Assembly (NCBI GenBank): GCA_027923965.1
Contig: AP026969.1
Span: 4,216,001 to 4,280,000, forward strand
Length of the DNA: 64,000 nucleotides
Reading direction: 5' to 3'
Origin: Comamonadaceae bacterium OS-1
Lineage (GTDB): Bacteria; Pseudomonadota; Gammaproteobacteria; Burkholderiales; Burkholderiaceae_C
Shown here: positions 48,104 to 57,688 of the stretch, piece after piece
How positions within the stretch are numbered: position 1 is the first letter of the stretch
Layout: every line of letters begins with the position of its first letter
The notes under the pieces: generated by a model
Database searches by the model: none
Seen by the model: the letters and a program-made list of their open reading frames with translations, nothing else
What the model was told of the DNA's origin: nothing
Position numbers and translations under genes: made by a program

Positions 48104-48627
48104 TTACTTCGCCCACCGGCGAATACGCGCCGCCAAGCGCCTGCGGTCATCGGCCGGAATAGGCATGCGGGGCACCAGTTCCAATGCCTGTTGAATCTGC
48201 ACGTGGCCGAACTTGAGTAAGGCGCTGCAAAACACGTGGTCCTTGTCGCGGGCCGCGAACGCTTTGGACATGAATAGGTCCAGCACGTCCAGGCACCAGC
48301 CGATGAGGCTGTCGGTATTGCCGTTTTGGACTTTGTGCAGGCGGTCTTGCCAGCCCTCGGGCAGGATGGCCGTCTCGGGGCCCACGCCCTGGGCGTAGTA
48401 GCCGTTGGTCTTGTGGAACACAGATCCCTCGCCAATGCTTCCATCGATTTGGTCGGCCAGCTCGGGGCGTGCAGGGGGTAGATGTCAGCCTCGGCGGACA
48501 TTTTGAATTCGGGTTCCGGGTACGGGATCGACCCCAGAATCGATTGGCTACCCACGATCACCAGCTCGTACTGGTTGGTGATGGCTCCGCTGGCGCGGAT
48601 GAGGTGCTCCAGTTCGTCGCGGTTCAT
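48104..48627 (-). pseudogene. DUF6036-type nucleotidyltransferase, frameshifted
   Basis: The start MNRDELEHLIRASGAI and the motif VIVGSQSILGSIPYPEPEFK (nucleotidyltransferase GS) are in one frame up to ADIYPLHAP. From about 48463 the homologous frame shifts: ELADQIDG, then FHKTNGYYAQGVGPETAILP, DSLIGWCLDVLDLFMSKAFA and the C terminus ending RRWAK. Restoring one G near 48463 gives 174 residues in one frame. Such proteins are encoded after an XRE-type regulator, as was the case here before the IS21 insertion. A toxin-like or defence role is suspected for the family. Confidence 0.8.
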
Positions 48628-48664
48628 GGCGCTGGCTCCTGGCCGAGGACGATGCCCTTTTTAA

Positions 48665-48670
48665 GGCTGC
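48665..48670. repeat. IS21 target-site duplication, left
   Basis: GGCTGC directly abuts the left end of the IS21 element and is repeated at the right end (51169-51174). Six bases is in the IS21 range. Confidence 0.8.
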
Positions 48671-48746
48671 TGGTCGGTGTCAACTATCTTGACCGCTCGG
48701 CGACAACTATCCTGGCCGGTGGAAAGCGGGGAATGATTTTGAATCT

Positions 48747-49553
48747 TTATGTCGTTGAACGTGCCTTGCGTACTGCTGGGGCTTGCTGCTGAGCTGCTCG
48801 TCGGCGGTAACTCTCCACATTCATTTCCAGAATCGTCGAGTGGTGTACCAGGCGGTCAACGGCCGCCAGCGTCATAGCCGGTTCCACAAACACCTCGCCC
48901 CATTGGGAGAACGGCGTGTTGGCAGTGAGGGCCAGGCTCTTGCGTTCATAACGCTCCGATATGAGCTCGAACAGCACAGAGGTTTCTGACTGGTCTCGCC
49001 GTACATAGCTCAGGTCATCCAGAATCAGCAAGTCAAACCGGTCCAGCTTGGCCAATTCCTGCGGCAGTCGCAAGTCCCGCCGGGCCGCCTGCAAGCGCTG
49101 CACCAGGTCCGAACAGCGCGTAAACAGCACCCGCCGCCCGGCATCAATCAGGGCATGGCCCAGAGCACATACCAAATGGCTCTTGCCCACGCCGGGTGGC
49201 CCGAACAGCAGTACGTTGGCGCCCCGGTCCAGCCACTGCGTACCTTCGGCCAGTGCCATCACCTGGGCCTTGGACACGGTGGGAACGGCCGTGAAGTCAA
49301 AGCTGGAGAGGCGTTTATCCGGGCTGAGCCCGGACTCCACGCGGTGGCGGTCAATGCGGCGAGACTCTCGTTCATTGATTTCGTGCTCCAGTAACGCTTC
49401 GAGCAGGCGGTGTGCGGGCCAACCCTCAAGGTCCGACAGTGCGCACAGGTCGCCCGCCAGGCGCTTGATGGTGGGCAGGCGCAGGTCTGTGAGCATCACG
49501 CCCAGACGTGCCGATGTGGCGGTAATTGACGTGCTAATTGGCGCCGCGCTCAT
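48747..49553 (-). CDS. istB: IS21 helper ATPase IstB
   Basis: This is a 268-residue AAA+ protein with Walker A GPPGVGKSHLV, Walker B LLILDDLSYV, and the IstB C-terminal helices. It regulates target choice by the IstA transposase. It overlaps istA by four bases (ATGA). Confidence 0.95.
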   Translation of the reverse strand: MSAAPISTSITATSARLGVMLTDLRLPTIKRLAGDLCALSDLEGWPAHRLLEALLEHEINERESRRIDRHRVESGLSPDKRLSSFDFTAVPTVSKAQVMALAEGTQWLDRGANVLLFGPPGVGKSHLVCALGHALIDAGRRVLFTRCSDLVQRLQAARRDLRLPQELAKLDRFDLLILDDLSYVRRDQSETSVLFELISERYERKSLALTANTPFSQWGEVFVEPAMTLAAVDRLVHHSTILEMNVESYRRRAAQQQAPAVRKARSTT

Positions 49554-51043
49554 GGGGCCACCTCAAACAGCGCGTCGTAACTGGCCAAGGCCGGCAGCGT
49601 CACCATCACCTGCGGTATCTCTGCACGCGGGGGTGCCAGCAATAGCGTCAGCGCATGCAGGTCGGGCAACTGGTCGAGTTCGATGAGTTGCTCCAGCTCC
49701 TGCGCCAACTGCGCCTCGTGCCCATCGGCGGCCAGGACCAGCAGGCCCACCATGGTCTTGCAGGCTTCGCGCTCGGGCTTGCTGCCAGCCAGACGCTCCC
49801 AGGTCTGGCGGTACACCGCACGCGGGAAGGCGGCATCGCGCAGCACCCAACGCGCAAAGGCGCCGGGCTTGCGTTTCAATGCGCCAACTAAATGGCGGTA
49901 ATCAATCGAGCGTCCATGGCGCTGGCCGTCGCCCGGCCTGGCACGCGCAAGGCTCAACACACACTGGCCACCTAGCCAGCATTCAATGTGCTCGGCGTAC
50001 TGACGCACCATCAACCGGTGCCCAATCAACTGGCTTGGCGTGCTGTACTGCGCACCCTTGACGGTGAAGATGGCGTACTTGCTGACCCGTACCGGAATCT
50101 CTTCGAACTCGGCGGTGCGCCGCACCGGCAAGGCCTTGAGCATGGTGCGCTCGATGGCCAGCAACTTGGTGGTGCGTGCATTCATGCGCTGCACGATGGT
50201 GTCGACAAACGCCTCGTATTCTCGGCGCAGCCCAAAGCTGCGGCTGCCGCGCAGCCGCAAGGCCTGGTCGAGCGCCGTCTTGAGGGAATCGTGGCGCGAT
50301 TCGATGGAGCCGTTCTCGTTGGACTGGCCCGGGTTGCAGCGTGTAGCCCGCAGACCGTAGTGGCTGCACAAGCCGGCATAGCGGCGCGTCAGCTCTTCTT
50401 GCTCGGCCACGTTGTTGAACGCCGCCGACAGACTGTCGGTGCGGTGTTCTTCCGGCACGCCGCCCAAGGCCCAGAGGGCCGCTTGCAGTCCGGTGGATAG
50501 CGCCATGAAGCTCTCGCCGGAGTCGATGACCGTGGCGTGGCGCCAACCGGAATAGGCCAATGCAAACTGGTACAGACGATGGGCAAACACAACCCCGTCA
50601 ATCTTGACGCAGAGCTCATCGAGCACGGTGAAGTCCGACAGGCACTGGCGTCCGGGCGGGTGCTCCTGGGCGAAGTAGACCTCGCGTTCGGCGCCGTACT
50701 TGGCACGCCACTGACGGACACGGCGCTGCAGGGTGCGCAGCACGCTGCTGTCCCACTGACCCGGATAGCGGCGTTGCAGCTCTTCGAGCAGGGTAACGGC
50801 ATTGAGCCGGGCATCCGTTTGCAACAGTGGCACGACTTCACTGTCCCAGACCGCCTCCAATGGGTCGGGGCGGGTGCGCCAGTTCCGTTCGGGGCGCTGT
50901 GAGGGCAGATGGTTGGCGTCTTCAATGCGACGGGCGCTGCGTTCACTGATGCCGGCCTTGGCGGCAGACGCGACCTGGCTAAGCTGGTTGCGGTGTTGCT
51001 TGTACTTGTGCACTTGGTGGTCCGTGATTCTCTTGCCGGGCAT
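49550..51043 (-). CDS. istA: IS21 transposase IstA
   Basis: This is a 497-residue protein. An N-terminal helix-turn-helix (QVASAAKAGISERSARRIED) is followed by the rve core with DDE residues: D in FTVLDELCVKIDG, D in EEHRTDSLSAAF, and E in NENGSIESRHDSLKTAL. A C-terminal beta domain completes it. Full length with no lesion. Confidence 0.95.
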   Translation of the reverse strand: MPGKRITDHQVHKYKQHRNQLSQVASAAKAGISERSARRIEDANHLPSQRPERNWRTRPDPLEAVWDSEVVPLLQTDARLNAVTLLEELQRRYPGQWDSSVLRTLQRRVRQWRAKYGAEREVYFAQEHPPGRQCLSDFTVLDELCVKIDGVVFAHRLYQFALAYSGWRHATVIDSGESFMALSTGLQAALWALGGVPEEHRTDSLSAAFNNVAEQEELTRRYAGLCSHYGLRATRCNPGQSNENGSIESRHDSLKTALDQALRLRGSRSFGLRREYEAFVDTIVQRMNARTTKLLAIERTMLKALPVRRTAEFEEIPVRVSKYAIFTVKGAQYSTPSQLIGHRLMVRQYAEHIECWLGGQCVLSLARARPGDGQRHGRSIDYRHLVGALKRKPGAFARWVLRDAAFPRAVYRQTWERLAGSKPEREACKTMVGLLVLAADGHEAQLAQELEQLIELDQLPDLHALTLLLAPPRAEIPQVMVTLPALASYDALFEVAP

Positions 51044-51115
51044 GCCGTCTACCTTCGATTCATGTTCGAAGGTTCAACGGTAGCCCCGCCTCCCGGACCC
51101 GCCCGGTGTAGGCCG

Positions 51116-51796
51116 CTAACCGGCCAACATAGTTGTCGTTAACCGGCCAAGGTAATTGTCGTCAACCAGGCTGCCCAGCTCGGCGAGGATGCGCTCGCGC
51201 ACGGCGGGTGGCAGCATGGGGGTCAACGGAGATGCCTGGCGCAGCTCTTGCGCGCGGCGCGTGCGGCCCAGTACCTTGCGCCACTGGCCGCCTTCCAGAA
51301 TGTCTTGCCATTCCAGCCACAGGCTGGTCGAGCGGTGGTTGCCCGCGCCGAGCCAAGTCTGGAGCAGGTCTTGGGCCTGTTGCAGCAACGCGGGGTCGGC
51401 GCGCACCCGCCGGACGGCTTCCTCGTGCAGCACCAGGCTTTGCAGGTCCTGGGCCTGGTGCCGGGTGGGGTCGGTGGTCACCATCACCTGCACCTGGGGC
51501 GGGCTGCGCAGGGAGCGGGCGGCGGCGGAGTCGGCTGGGGCGGGCTGCAGCACATCGCCCGCCAGCAGGGCCAGGTCACTGCCAACCCCCAGCACCGACA
51601 TCACGCGCAAATACGTGCCGATGGACGGAGCCGGGTCACCGGCCTCGACAGCGCTGAGCGTGGTGCGTGAGATGCCCACGCGGCTGGCAGCCTCGACCGT
51701 GCTCAGCTTGCGTGCCTTGCGCAGACGGCGCAGCCGGTCACCCAGTTGCAGCAGCAGCTGGCGTTGCAGGATGGAGGAATCGACTAACGTGTTCAT
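51116..51796 (-). CDS. XRE-family regulator with 3' end replaced by IS21 sequence
   Basis: This is a 226-residue frame. A helix-turn-helix occupies about residues 15-70 (LRRLRKARKLSTVEAASRVG, ISRTTLSAVEAGDPAPSIGT). A helical region follows, ending ERILAELGS. The last 17 residues, LVDDNYLGRLTTTMLAG, are read from the IS21 end. Removing the element and one GGCTGC copy gives an ending of LKKGIVLGQEPAP and a TGA that overlaps the ATG of the DUF6036 gene. The native protein would have been 222 residues. It probably regulated the nucleotidyltransferase; current function is doubtful. Confidence 0.8.
   Translation of the reverse strand: MNTLVDSSILQRQLLLQLGDRLRRLRKARKLSTVEAASRVGISRTTLSAVEAGDPAPSIGTYLRVMSVLGVGSDLALLAGDVLQPAPADSAAARSLRSPPQVQVMVTTDPTRHQAQDLQSLVLHEEAVRRVRADPALLQQAQDLLQTWLGAGNHRSTSLWLEWQDILEGGQWRKVLGRTRRAQELRQASPLTPMLPPAVRERILAELGSLVDDNYLGRLTTTMLAG
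51169..51174. repeat. IS21 target-site duplication, right
   Basis: GGCTGC next to the right end of the IS21 element, identical to 48665-48670. Confidence 0.8.
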
Positions 51797-51868
51797 ATGT
51801 CCATCAATTTAATCAAAACATACTTATTTGTCTAGTTTGCTGAACAGATGAATTGAATAAAAAGCTAC

Positions 51869-51903
51869 AAAAAAGCCCCGCCAGTCTCACAACCGCGAGG
51901 CTT
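51869..51903 (-). terminator. Terminator downstream of htpG
   Basis: On the minus strand AAGCCTCGC, a loop of about 13 bases, GCGGGGCTTTTTTG. The stem has one mismatch and the T run is good. It is downstream of htpG beyond an R1 repeat and is duplicated in decayed form at 46602. Confidence 0.75.
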
Positions 51904-51918
51904 CTCTATCACACTGAC

Positions 51919-51974
51919 GCTACGAAATCAGTAGCTGCTCACGCCTATTCCATAAGCGCCAGAGCCACTTTTCG
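51919..51974 (+). repeat. R1 repeat, copy 14
   Basis: GCTACGAAATCAGTAGC, TGCTCACGCCTATTCCATAA, GCGCCAGAGCCACTTTTCG. Near-consensus; the template for the duplicate at the other island edge. Confidence 0.85.
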
Positions 51975-51985
51975 TATAAATCCAT

Positions 51986-53968
51986 TTACACCAGCAGCGC
52001 ATTCACGCGTTTGACGTACGCGGCGGGATCCGCAGGCAAGCCGCCTTCGGCCAGCAGGGCCTGGTCGAACAGGATGTGGGCCAGGTCGTTGAAGTGCACC
52101 GAGCCCTCCAGCTTCTTCACCAGGGCGTGTTCGGCGTTGACTTCCAGCACGGGTTTGACTTCGGGGGCGGTCTGGCCGGCTTGTTTGAGCATGCGGGCGA
52201 GCTGGGTGCTCATGCCGTCGTCTTGCACCACCAGGCAGGCGGGGCTGTCGACCAGGCGGGTGGTGACGCGCACGTCTTCAGCCTTGTCTTTCAGGGCCTC
52301 TTTCAGCTTGGCCAGCAGGGGCTTGAAGGTTTCGGCGGCGGCTTCGGCGGCTTTCTTTTCGTCCTCATCCAGCAGCTTGCCCAGGTCGACCGCACCCTTG
52401 GCGACGGACTGCAGCGGGGTGCCGTCAAAGTCGTGCAGGTAGTTCAGCGCCCACTCGTCCACGCGGTCGGTCATCAAGAGCACTTCGATGCCCTTTTTCT
52501 TGAAGACTTCGAGCTGCGGGCTGTTCTTGGCAGCGGCGGCGTTGTCGGCGGTGATGTAGTAGATGGCTTCCTGGCCTTCTTTCATGCGCGCCTTGTAGTC
52601 GGCCAGCGACACGGTGGTGGTGTCGGTGGTGTTGCTGGCAAAGCGCAGCAGCTTGGCCAGGCGGTCGCGGTTGGCGAAGTCTTCGCCCAGGCCTTCCTTG
52701 AGGACCGCGCCGAATTCGGCGTAGAACTGGCTGTACTTGCCGACCAGGGCCTTGTCTTCGTCAGACACCACATCGGTCACGCCATCAGCCGAGGCTTCAG
52801 GCAGTGCGTTGTGCTTGGCCAGGTCTTCCAGCATGCCCAGCACGCGCTTGGTGCAGCCTTCGCGGATGGCTTTGACATCACGGCTTTCCTGCAGCAGCTC
52901 TCTAGACACGTTCAGTGGCAGGTCGGCGGAATCGACCACGCCCTTCACAAAGCGCAGGTAGCTGGGCAACAGAGCTTCGGCATCGTCCATGATGAAGACG
53001 CGCTTCACATAGAGCTTGAGGCCGCCCTTTTTGTCGCGGTTCCACAGGTCTTGCGGGGCCTTGCCAGGCACGTAGAGCAGCTGGGTGTATTCGGTGCTGC
53101 CTTCGACGCGGTTATGGGTGTGGGCCAGCGGGGCTTCGAAGTCGTGGCTGATCTGCTTGTAGAAGTCGTCGTACTGTTCCTGGCTGATGTCTTTCTTGGC
53201 GCGGGCCCAGATGGCGCTGGCCTTGTTGACGGTTTCCCATTCGCCGGTGTTGACCATGCCACCGGGCTGGCGGCCGCCGTTTTCGTCTTCGGGGTTGATC
53301 AGGTCGCCGTCTTTCCACTCTTCCTTTTCCATCAGGATGGGCAGGCTGATGTGGTCGGAGTATTTGCCGATGATGGACTTGAGCTTCCAGGCGGATGCGT
53401 AGTCCAGCGCGTCGTCGCGCAGGTGCAGGATGACGCTGGTGCCGCGCTTTTCGCGGGTGATGTTTTCGACCTCGAACGCGTCGCCCCCGGCGGCACCGCC
53501 GTCGCTGGACCAGCGCACGCCTTCATTGGCGGGCACACCGGCGCGGCGAGATTCGACGGTGATGCGGTCGGCCACGATAAAGCCGGAGTAAAAGCCCACG
53601 CCGAACTGGCCGATGAGCTGCGAGTCGGCCTTCTGGTCGCCCGACATCTTGCTGACAAAGTCCTTGGTGCCGCTCTTGGCGATGGTACCCAGGTTGTCGA
53701 TGGCTTCCTGCTGCGTGAGGCCGATGCCGTTGTCGGTGATGGTGAGGGTTTTGGCATCCTTGTCGAAGGACACGCGCACCTCGAGGTTGGGCGCATCTTC
53801 GTACAGGCCGGGGTTGGCAATGGCCTCAAAGCGCAGCTTGTCGCACGCGTCGGAGGCGTTGGACACCAGCTCGCGCATGAAAATTTCCTTGTTGGAATAC
53901 AGCGCGTGGGTGACGAGGTGCAGCAGTTGGGCCACTTCGGCCTGGAAGGAAAGCGTTTGCTTGGTCAT
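51986..53968 (-). CDS. htpG: Molecular chaperone HtpG (Hsp90)
   Basis: This is a 660-residue protein. The ATP-binding N domain has [30 protein letters not shown] and [16 protein letters not shown]. The middle domain ([19 protein letters not shown]) and a C-terminal dimerisation domain ending VNALLV follow. ATG 53968 ([19 protein letters not shown]) is the family start; an upstream frame adds 19 non-conserved residues. A sigma32-like promoter lies upstream. Confidence 0.97.
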   Translation of the reverse strand: MTKQTLSFQAEVAQLLHLVTHALYSNKEIFMRELVSNASDACDKLRFEAIANPGLYEDAPNLEVRVSFDKDAKTLTITDNGIGLTQQEAIDNLGTIAKSGTKDFVSKMSGDQKADSQLIGQFGVGFYSGFIVADRITVESRRAGVPANEGVRWSSDGGAAGGDAFEVENITREKRGTSVILHLRDDALDYASAWKLKSIIGKYSDHISLPILMEKEEWKDGDLINPEDENGGRQPGGMVNTGEWETVNKASAIWARAKKDISQEQYDDFYKQISHDFEAPLAHTHNRVEGSTEYTQLLYVPGKAPQDLWNRDKKGGLKLYVKRVFIMDDAEALLPSYLRFVKGVVDSADLPLNVSRELLQESRDVKAIREGCTKRVLGMLEDLAKHNALPEASADGVTDVVSDEDKALVGKYSQFYAEFGAVLKEGLGEDFANRDRLAKLLRFASNTTDTTTVSLADYKARMKEGQEAIYYITADNAAAAKNSPQLEVFKKKGIEVLLMTDRVDEWALNYLHDFDGTPLQSVAKGAVDLGKLLDEDEKKAAEAAAETFKPLLAKLKEALKDKAEDVRVTTRLVDSPACLVVQDDGMSTQLARMLKQAGQTAPEVKPVLEVNAEHALVKKLEGSVHFNDLAHILFDQALLAEGGLPADPAAYVKRVNALLV

Positions 53969-54031
53969 GTTCGTGTGTGTGGATGGTTCGAAAAAGAGGT
54001 GTCGGCACTCGGTGTTGCCGGGCAACCCTCA

Positions 54032-54058
54032 ATTATGGCCGGGTGGGCCAATTGCAAG
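54032..54058 (-). promoter_or_regulatory. Candidate heat-shock promoter of htpG
   Basis: On the minus strand CTTGCAA (54052-54058), 13 bp, CCATAAT (54032-54038). This resembles the sigma32 pattern CTTGAAA / CCCCATNT, but also a weak sigma70 site. Located about 65 bases before the start. Confidence 0.4.
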
Positions 54059-54102
54059 ACCATTGCCTTCAACAACGCACTCAGGTGTCAATGAACTTTC
54101 AT

Positions 54103-54125
54103 ATTTGTAAATGGTTATTACAAAT
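54103..54125. promoter_or_regulatory. Inverted repeat between htpG and aqpZ
   Basis: ATTTGTAA-N7-TTACAAAT, a perfect 8-bp dyad in an AT-rich stretch. It is about 135 bases before aqpZ and upstream of the htpG promoter. Possible operator; I know no matching regulator. The rest of the 53969-54260 gap holds no gene I can support. Confidence 0.45.
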
Positions 54126-54260
54126 TCCCCAGCAAAAAACCTCGAAATGTGTGAATTAGTTGCCTGCGTCACATTCACCTGCGACGATGATGGCCGCCGC
54201 GTGCAGGTTTCGCCCATGGCGACTGTATGTATGCATTCAATACACATAGGAGTGAACACA

Positions 54261-54974
54261 ATGGATAGCAATCTCAAAAAATGGTCCGCTGAATTCCTCG
54301 GCACCTTCTGGCTGACCTTGGGCGGCTGCGGCAGTGCCGTGCTGGCCGCGGCTTTTCCGGGCGTGGGCATCGGCCTGCTGGGCGTGTCGCTGGCGTTCGG
54401 CCTGACGGTGGTGACGGGCGCGTACGCACTGGGCCCCATCTCGGGCGGCCATTTCAACCCCGCCGTGTCGATCGGCTTGGCCGTGGGCAAGCGCTTCCCC
54501 GCCAGCGGCCTGCCGGGTTACATCATTTCGCAGGTGCTGGGCGCGTGCGCTGCAGCGGCCGTGCTGTACCTGATCGTGTCGGGCAAGGCCGACTTTGATG
54601 CCGCCAAGGCCTTCACCGGCGCGGGCGCATTTGCCACCAACGGCTTTGGTGCCCACTCGCCCGGCGGCTTCAGCATGCAGTCGGTGCTGGTCACCGAAGT
54701 GGTGATGACGGCCATCTTCCTGATCGTGATCCTGGGTTCTACCGCCAAGCGCGCTGCCGGTGCCTTTGGCGGCCTGAGCATCGGCCTGTGCCTGACGCTG
54801 ATCCACCTGGTGTCCATCCCCGTGTCCAACACCTCGGTGAACCCCGCCCGCAGCACCGGCCCCGCGCTGTTTGTGCCCGGTGCCATGGGCGATCTGTGGC
54901 TGTTCTGGGTGGCACCCATCGTAGGCGCCATCCTCGGCGCAGTCATTTACAACGTGCTCTTGAGCGACGACTGA
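54261..54974 (+). CDS. aqpZ: Aquaporin Z
   Basis: This is a 237-residue, six-helix channel. The NPA loops are HFNPAVSIG and [11 protein letters not shown]. The selectivity-filter residues seen are the His in [13 protein letters not shown] and the Arg after the second NPA, the water-specific (not glycerol) pattern. AGGAGTG before the ATG is a good ribosome site. Confidence 0.96.
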   Translation: MDSNLKKWSAEFLGTFWLTLGGCGSAVLAAAFPGVGIGLLGVSLAFGLTVVTGAYALGPISGGHFNPAVSIGLAVGKRFPASGLPGYIISQVLGACAAAAVLYLIVSGKADFDAAKAFTGAGAFATNGFGAHSPGGFSMQSVLVTEVVMTAIFLIVILGSTAKRAAGAFGGLSIGLCLTLIHLVSIPVSNTSVNPARSTGPALFVPGAMGDLWLFWVAPIVGAILGAVIYNVLLSDD

Positions 54975-54979
54975 GTTAC

Positions 54980-55036
54980 ATGCCATTTAGGCCGCTAGCG
55001 CTTATGGGATGAGCGAAAGCAGCTATAAAAAGCATA
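54980..55036 (-). repeat. R1 repeat, copy 15
   Basis: Minus-strand reading GCTTTTTATAGC, TGCTTTCGCTCATCCCATAA, GCGCTAGCGGCCTAAATGGC. Lies between aqpZ and its terminator. Confidence 0.8.
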
Positions 55037-55042
55037 GTACGC

Positions 55043-55072
55043 AAAAAAGCCGCGACCCGTCGCGGCTTTTTT
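55043..55072 (+). terminator. Bidirectional terminator between aqpZ and the DMT gene
   Basis: AAAAAAGCCGCGA-CCCG-TCGCGGCTTTTTT, a perfect 13-bp stem. It serves aqpZ and the convergent DMT gene. Confidence 0.92.
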
Positions 55073-55079
55073 GTGCCGG

Positions 55080-55991
55080 TCAGGTTCTATGGGCCACACG
55101 CAAGGCCACCAGCCCGGCGACCACCACGATGGCCCCGCCCAGCACCGTGGTGGCACGCGGCACCTCGTGGAAGAACAAATAACCCCAGGTGGGGGCCCAC
55201 AAAATGCCGGTGTACTCGAACGGCGTGACGATGCTGGCCCGGGCCATGCGGTAGGCGCTGGTGAGAAACAGCGTGCCCACAGCAGCCACCACGCCGCACA
55301 CCGCCATCAGGCTGCCGTCCAGCAGGGTGGGCAACACCCAGGGGCGTACCAGAAACGACAGGCTGGGGTGGCTTGCCCGCACGATGCCCAGTTGGTGCAA
55401 GACCAGGGCCGTGGCCAGGGCCCCCACCAGGAAAAACGCGTTCTGGTGGAACGACATCACCGACGCGGCCTGGGTGGTGCCCAAGCGGCGCGCCATCAGC
55501 ATGGAGCTGCCGTACATGGCCGCCGACAGCAATGACAGCAGCGCGGCGGGCTCGAACAGGCCGCTGCCGGGCTGCAGCATCACCATCACACCGGCAAAGC
55601 CCACCACCACCGCCAGCCAGACTTTCCAACCCGATTTTTCGCCCAGAAACGGCCCGGCCAGCGCAGTCACGAACAAGGGCACGGTGAAATACAGCGCCAC
55701 CGCATCGGCCAGCGGCAGCGCCGGAAACGCCATGTAGTAGGCCGTGTACGACACAAACAAAATCAGCGCACGCAGGGCCAACACGCCCCAGCGGGACGTG
55801 AACAACGCCCGCCAGCCTACCTCGTGCTGCACCAGGGCCAGCAGCACCGGCACCCCGACCAGCGAGCGGATGGCCACCACCTCGGTGAGCGGGTAGGCTC
55901 CGCTGACCTGCTTGATGATCGCGTCCTGCAGCGAGAACACGAGAACGCCCAGGCATAGGCACAAGATGCCGCGCGCGGTGTGGTTTTGCAT
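55080..55991 (-). CDS. DMT-superfamily (EamA/RhaT-like) transporter
   Basis: This is a 303-residue, ten-helix protein. The first EamA repeat begins CLGVLVFSLQDAIIKQVSGA, and ESGAL-type segments appear in the second half (EYTGILWAPTWGYLFFHEVP). Substrate unknown. A terminator between it and the ABC operon shows separate transcription. Confidence 0.88.
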   Translation of the reverse strand: MQNHTARGILCLCLGVLVFSLQDAIIKQVSGAYPLTEVVAIRSLVGVPVLLALVQHEVGWRALFTSRWGVLALRALILFVSYTAYYMAFPALPLADAVALYFTVPLFVTALAGPFLGEKSGWKVWLAVVVGFAGVMVMLQPGSGLFEPAALLSLLSAAMYGSSMLMARRLGTTQAASVMSFHQNAFFLVGALATALVLHQLGIVRASHPSLSFLVRPWVLPTLLDGSLMAVCGVVAAVGTLFLTSAYRMARASIVTPFEYTGILWAPTWGYLFFHEVPRATTVLGGAIVVVAGLVALRVAHRT

Positions 55992-56004
55992 AAAAAAGCA
56001 GATG

Positions 56005-56033
56005 AAAAAAAGGCCGGACTTGGCAGCCCGGCC
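56005..56033 (-). terminator. Terminator of the peptide-type ABC operon
   Basis: Minus strand GGCCGG, a loop of about 10 bases, CCGGCC followed by seven T (56005-56011). Lies 23 bases after the ATPase stop. Confidence 0.85.
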
Positions 56034-56055
56034 CTGGGGGTCTAGAGGCTGCGGG

Positions 56056-57672
56056 TCAGGCGGTGGCTGCCGCGCGTTCGGCCAGCACGCCGTCCAGCCA
56101 GTCCACCCGCATTTCCGGCACCGCGGTGATCAGCTTGCGGGTGTAGGGATGCTCGGGGTTGTGGAAGATCTTGTCGGTCTGGTCAAACGCCACAAACTGG
56201 CCTTGCAGCATCACCGCCGTGCGGTGGGCGATGCGGTGCACAACATCCAGGTCGTGGGTGATCAGCACGTACGACAGGCCCAGCTCCGCCTGCAGCTTGC
56301 GAAGCAGCTTGAGGATTTCCTCGGCCACCAGCGGATCGAGTGCCGAAGTGGGTTCGTCCAGGATGATCAGCTCAGGCTTGGCGGCCAGGGCGCGGGCAAT
56401 GCACACGCGCTGCTTTTGCCCGCCCGACAACTGGCCGGGGCGGCGCTGCAAGAATTCCACCGGCAGCTCCACCAGCGCCATCAGCTCCTTGGCGCGCTCC
56501 AGCACGGCCTGGCGGCCCAGGCCAAAGTAGAACTGCACCGGGCGGCCCACGATATCCAGCAGGTTGTGCCGGGGGTTGATGGCCACATCGGGGATCTGGT
56601 AGACCAGCTGGATGCGGCGCTTGAGCTCTTTGTCACGCGCCTTGAGGGCACGCGGCAAGGCCTTGCCCTGGAAGATGATTTCGCCGCTTTTGGGCGGCAG
56701 CAGGCCGGTGACGATGCGCGCCAGGGTGGATTTGCCCGAGCCGGACTCGCCCACCACGGCCACGGTTTCGCCGCCTTTGACATCCAGCGACACACCTTTG
56801 ACCACATGGAAATCGCCGTAATAGGCCTGGCAGTCCTTGATGGACAGCACGGTCTCGGGCTTGACGGTGGCCTCGTTGGCGCGCTCGCTGGCCGCGGCCC
56901 CGCGCACGGCCACCAGCCGGGCGGTGTAGTCCTGCTTGGCCTGGGTCAAGATTTGCTGGGTCTGGCCTTCTTCCACTTCTTTGCCGTGGCGCAGCACCTT
57001 GATGCGGTCGGCCACCTGGGCCACCACGGCCAGGTCGTGGGTGATATAGAGCGCGGCGGTGTTGTACTGCCTGATCAGCGATTTGAGCAGGATCAGCACC
57101 TCGATCTGGGTGGTCACATCCAGTGCGGTGGTGGGTTCGTCCAGCACCAGCACGTCGGGGCGGCACGACATGGCCATGGCCGCCATGGCGCGCTGCAACT
57201 GGCCGCCCGAGGCCTGGTGCGGGTAGCGCGCCCCAAAGGTGTCGGGGTTGGGCAGATCCAGCGACTTGAAGAGCTGGCGCGCCCAGGCCTCGGCCTCGGT
57301 GCGGGTCATCAGCTTGTGCAGCAGCGGGGCCTCGCAGACCTGGTCCATCAGGGTGTGGACCGGGTTGAAAGCCGCCGAGGCCGACTGGGCGATGTAGGCC
57401 ACGCGTTTGCCGCGCACGCTGCGCCGCCCGTCGGCGTTGAGGGCGCGGATGTTCACGCCGTCCAGAATGATTTCGCCCCCGGCGATGTGCACCCCGGCGC
57501 GGGCGTAGCACATGCTGGACAGGCCGATGGTGGATTTACCGGCCCCGCTCTCGCCAATCAGGCCCAGCACTTCGCCCTTGCGCAGGTTCAGGTCCACGTT
57601 GTCCACGATGGCGTTGCCCGCCAGACTCTCCAGGCGCAGACCCTTGATTTGCAGAATGATTTTTTCTTCCAT
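56056..57672 (-). CDS. ABC transporter ATPase, two fused nucleotide-binding domains (DppD-DppF type)
   Basis: This 538-residue protein combines the two ATPases of an oligopeptide-type importer. Domain 1: Walker A GESGAGKST, signature ASGGQLQRAM, Walker B VLVLDEPTTALD. Domain 2 begins near residue 290: Walker A GESGSGKST, LSGGQKQRVCIARA, ILDEPTSALD. Each domain ends with ITHDL. ATG 57672 is preferred over 57708. It is last in the operon, 16 bases after the permease gene. Confidence 0.95.
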   Translation of the reverse strand: MEEKIILQIKGLRLESLAGNAIVDNVDLNLRKGEVLGLIGESGAGKSTIGLSSMCYARAGVHIAGGEIILDGVNIRALNADGRRSVRGKRVAYIAQSASAAFNPVHTLMDQVCEAPLLHKLMTRTEAEAWARQLFKSLDLPNPDTFGARYPHQASGGQLQRAMAAMAMSCRPDVLVLDEPTTALDVTTQIEVLILLKSLIRQYNTAALYITHDLAVVAQVADRIKVLRHGKEVEEGQTQQILTQAKQDYTARLVAVRGAAASERANEATVKPETVLSIKDCQAYYGDFHVVKGVSLDVKGGETVAVVGESGSGKSTLARIVTGLLPPKSGEIIFQGKALPRALKARDKELKRRIQLVYQIPDVAINPRHNLLDIVGRPVQFYFGLGRQAVLERAKELMALVELPVEFLQRRPGQLSGGQKQRVCIARALAAKPELIILDEPTSALDPLVAEEILKLLRKLQAELGLSYVLITHDLDVVHRIAHRTAVMLQGQFVAFDQTDKIFHNPEHPYTRKLITAVPEMRVDWLDGVLAERAAATA

Positions 57673-57688
57673 GGTGAAACCGTCTTTC

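Larger units (their letters stand above)
48671..51168 (-). mobile_element. IS21-family insertion sequence
   Basis: A 2498-bp element with istA and istB on the minus strand. Ends: left TGGTCGGTGTCAACTATCTT, right (complement) TGGTTGACGACAATTACCTT. Internal subterminal copies of ACAACTAT..TGGCCGGT occur at both ends, as is typical of IS21 multiple transposase-binding sites. Flanked by the 6-bp duplication GGCTGC. Both genes look intact. Confidence 0.92.

Noticed and set aside
54029..54490. 153-codon minus-strand frame across the htpG-aqpZ gap
   Set aside because: Overlaps the start of aqpZ antisense and the htpG promoter; no family features.
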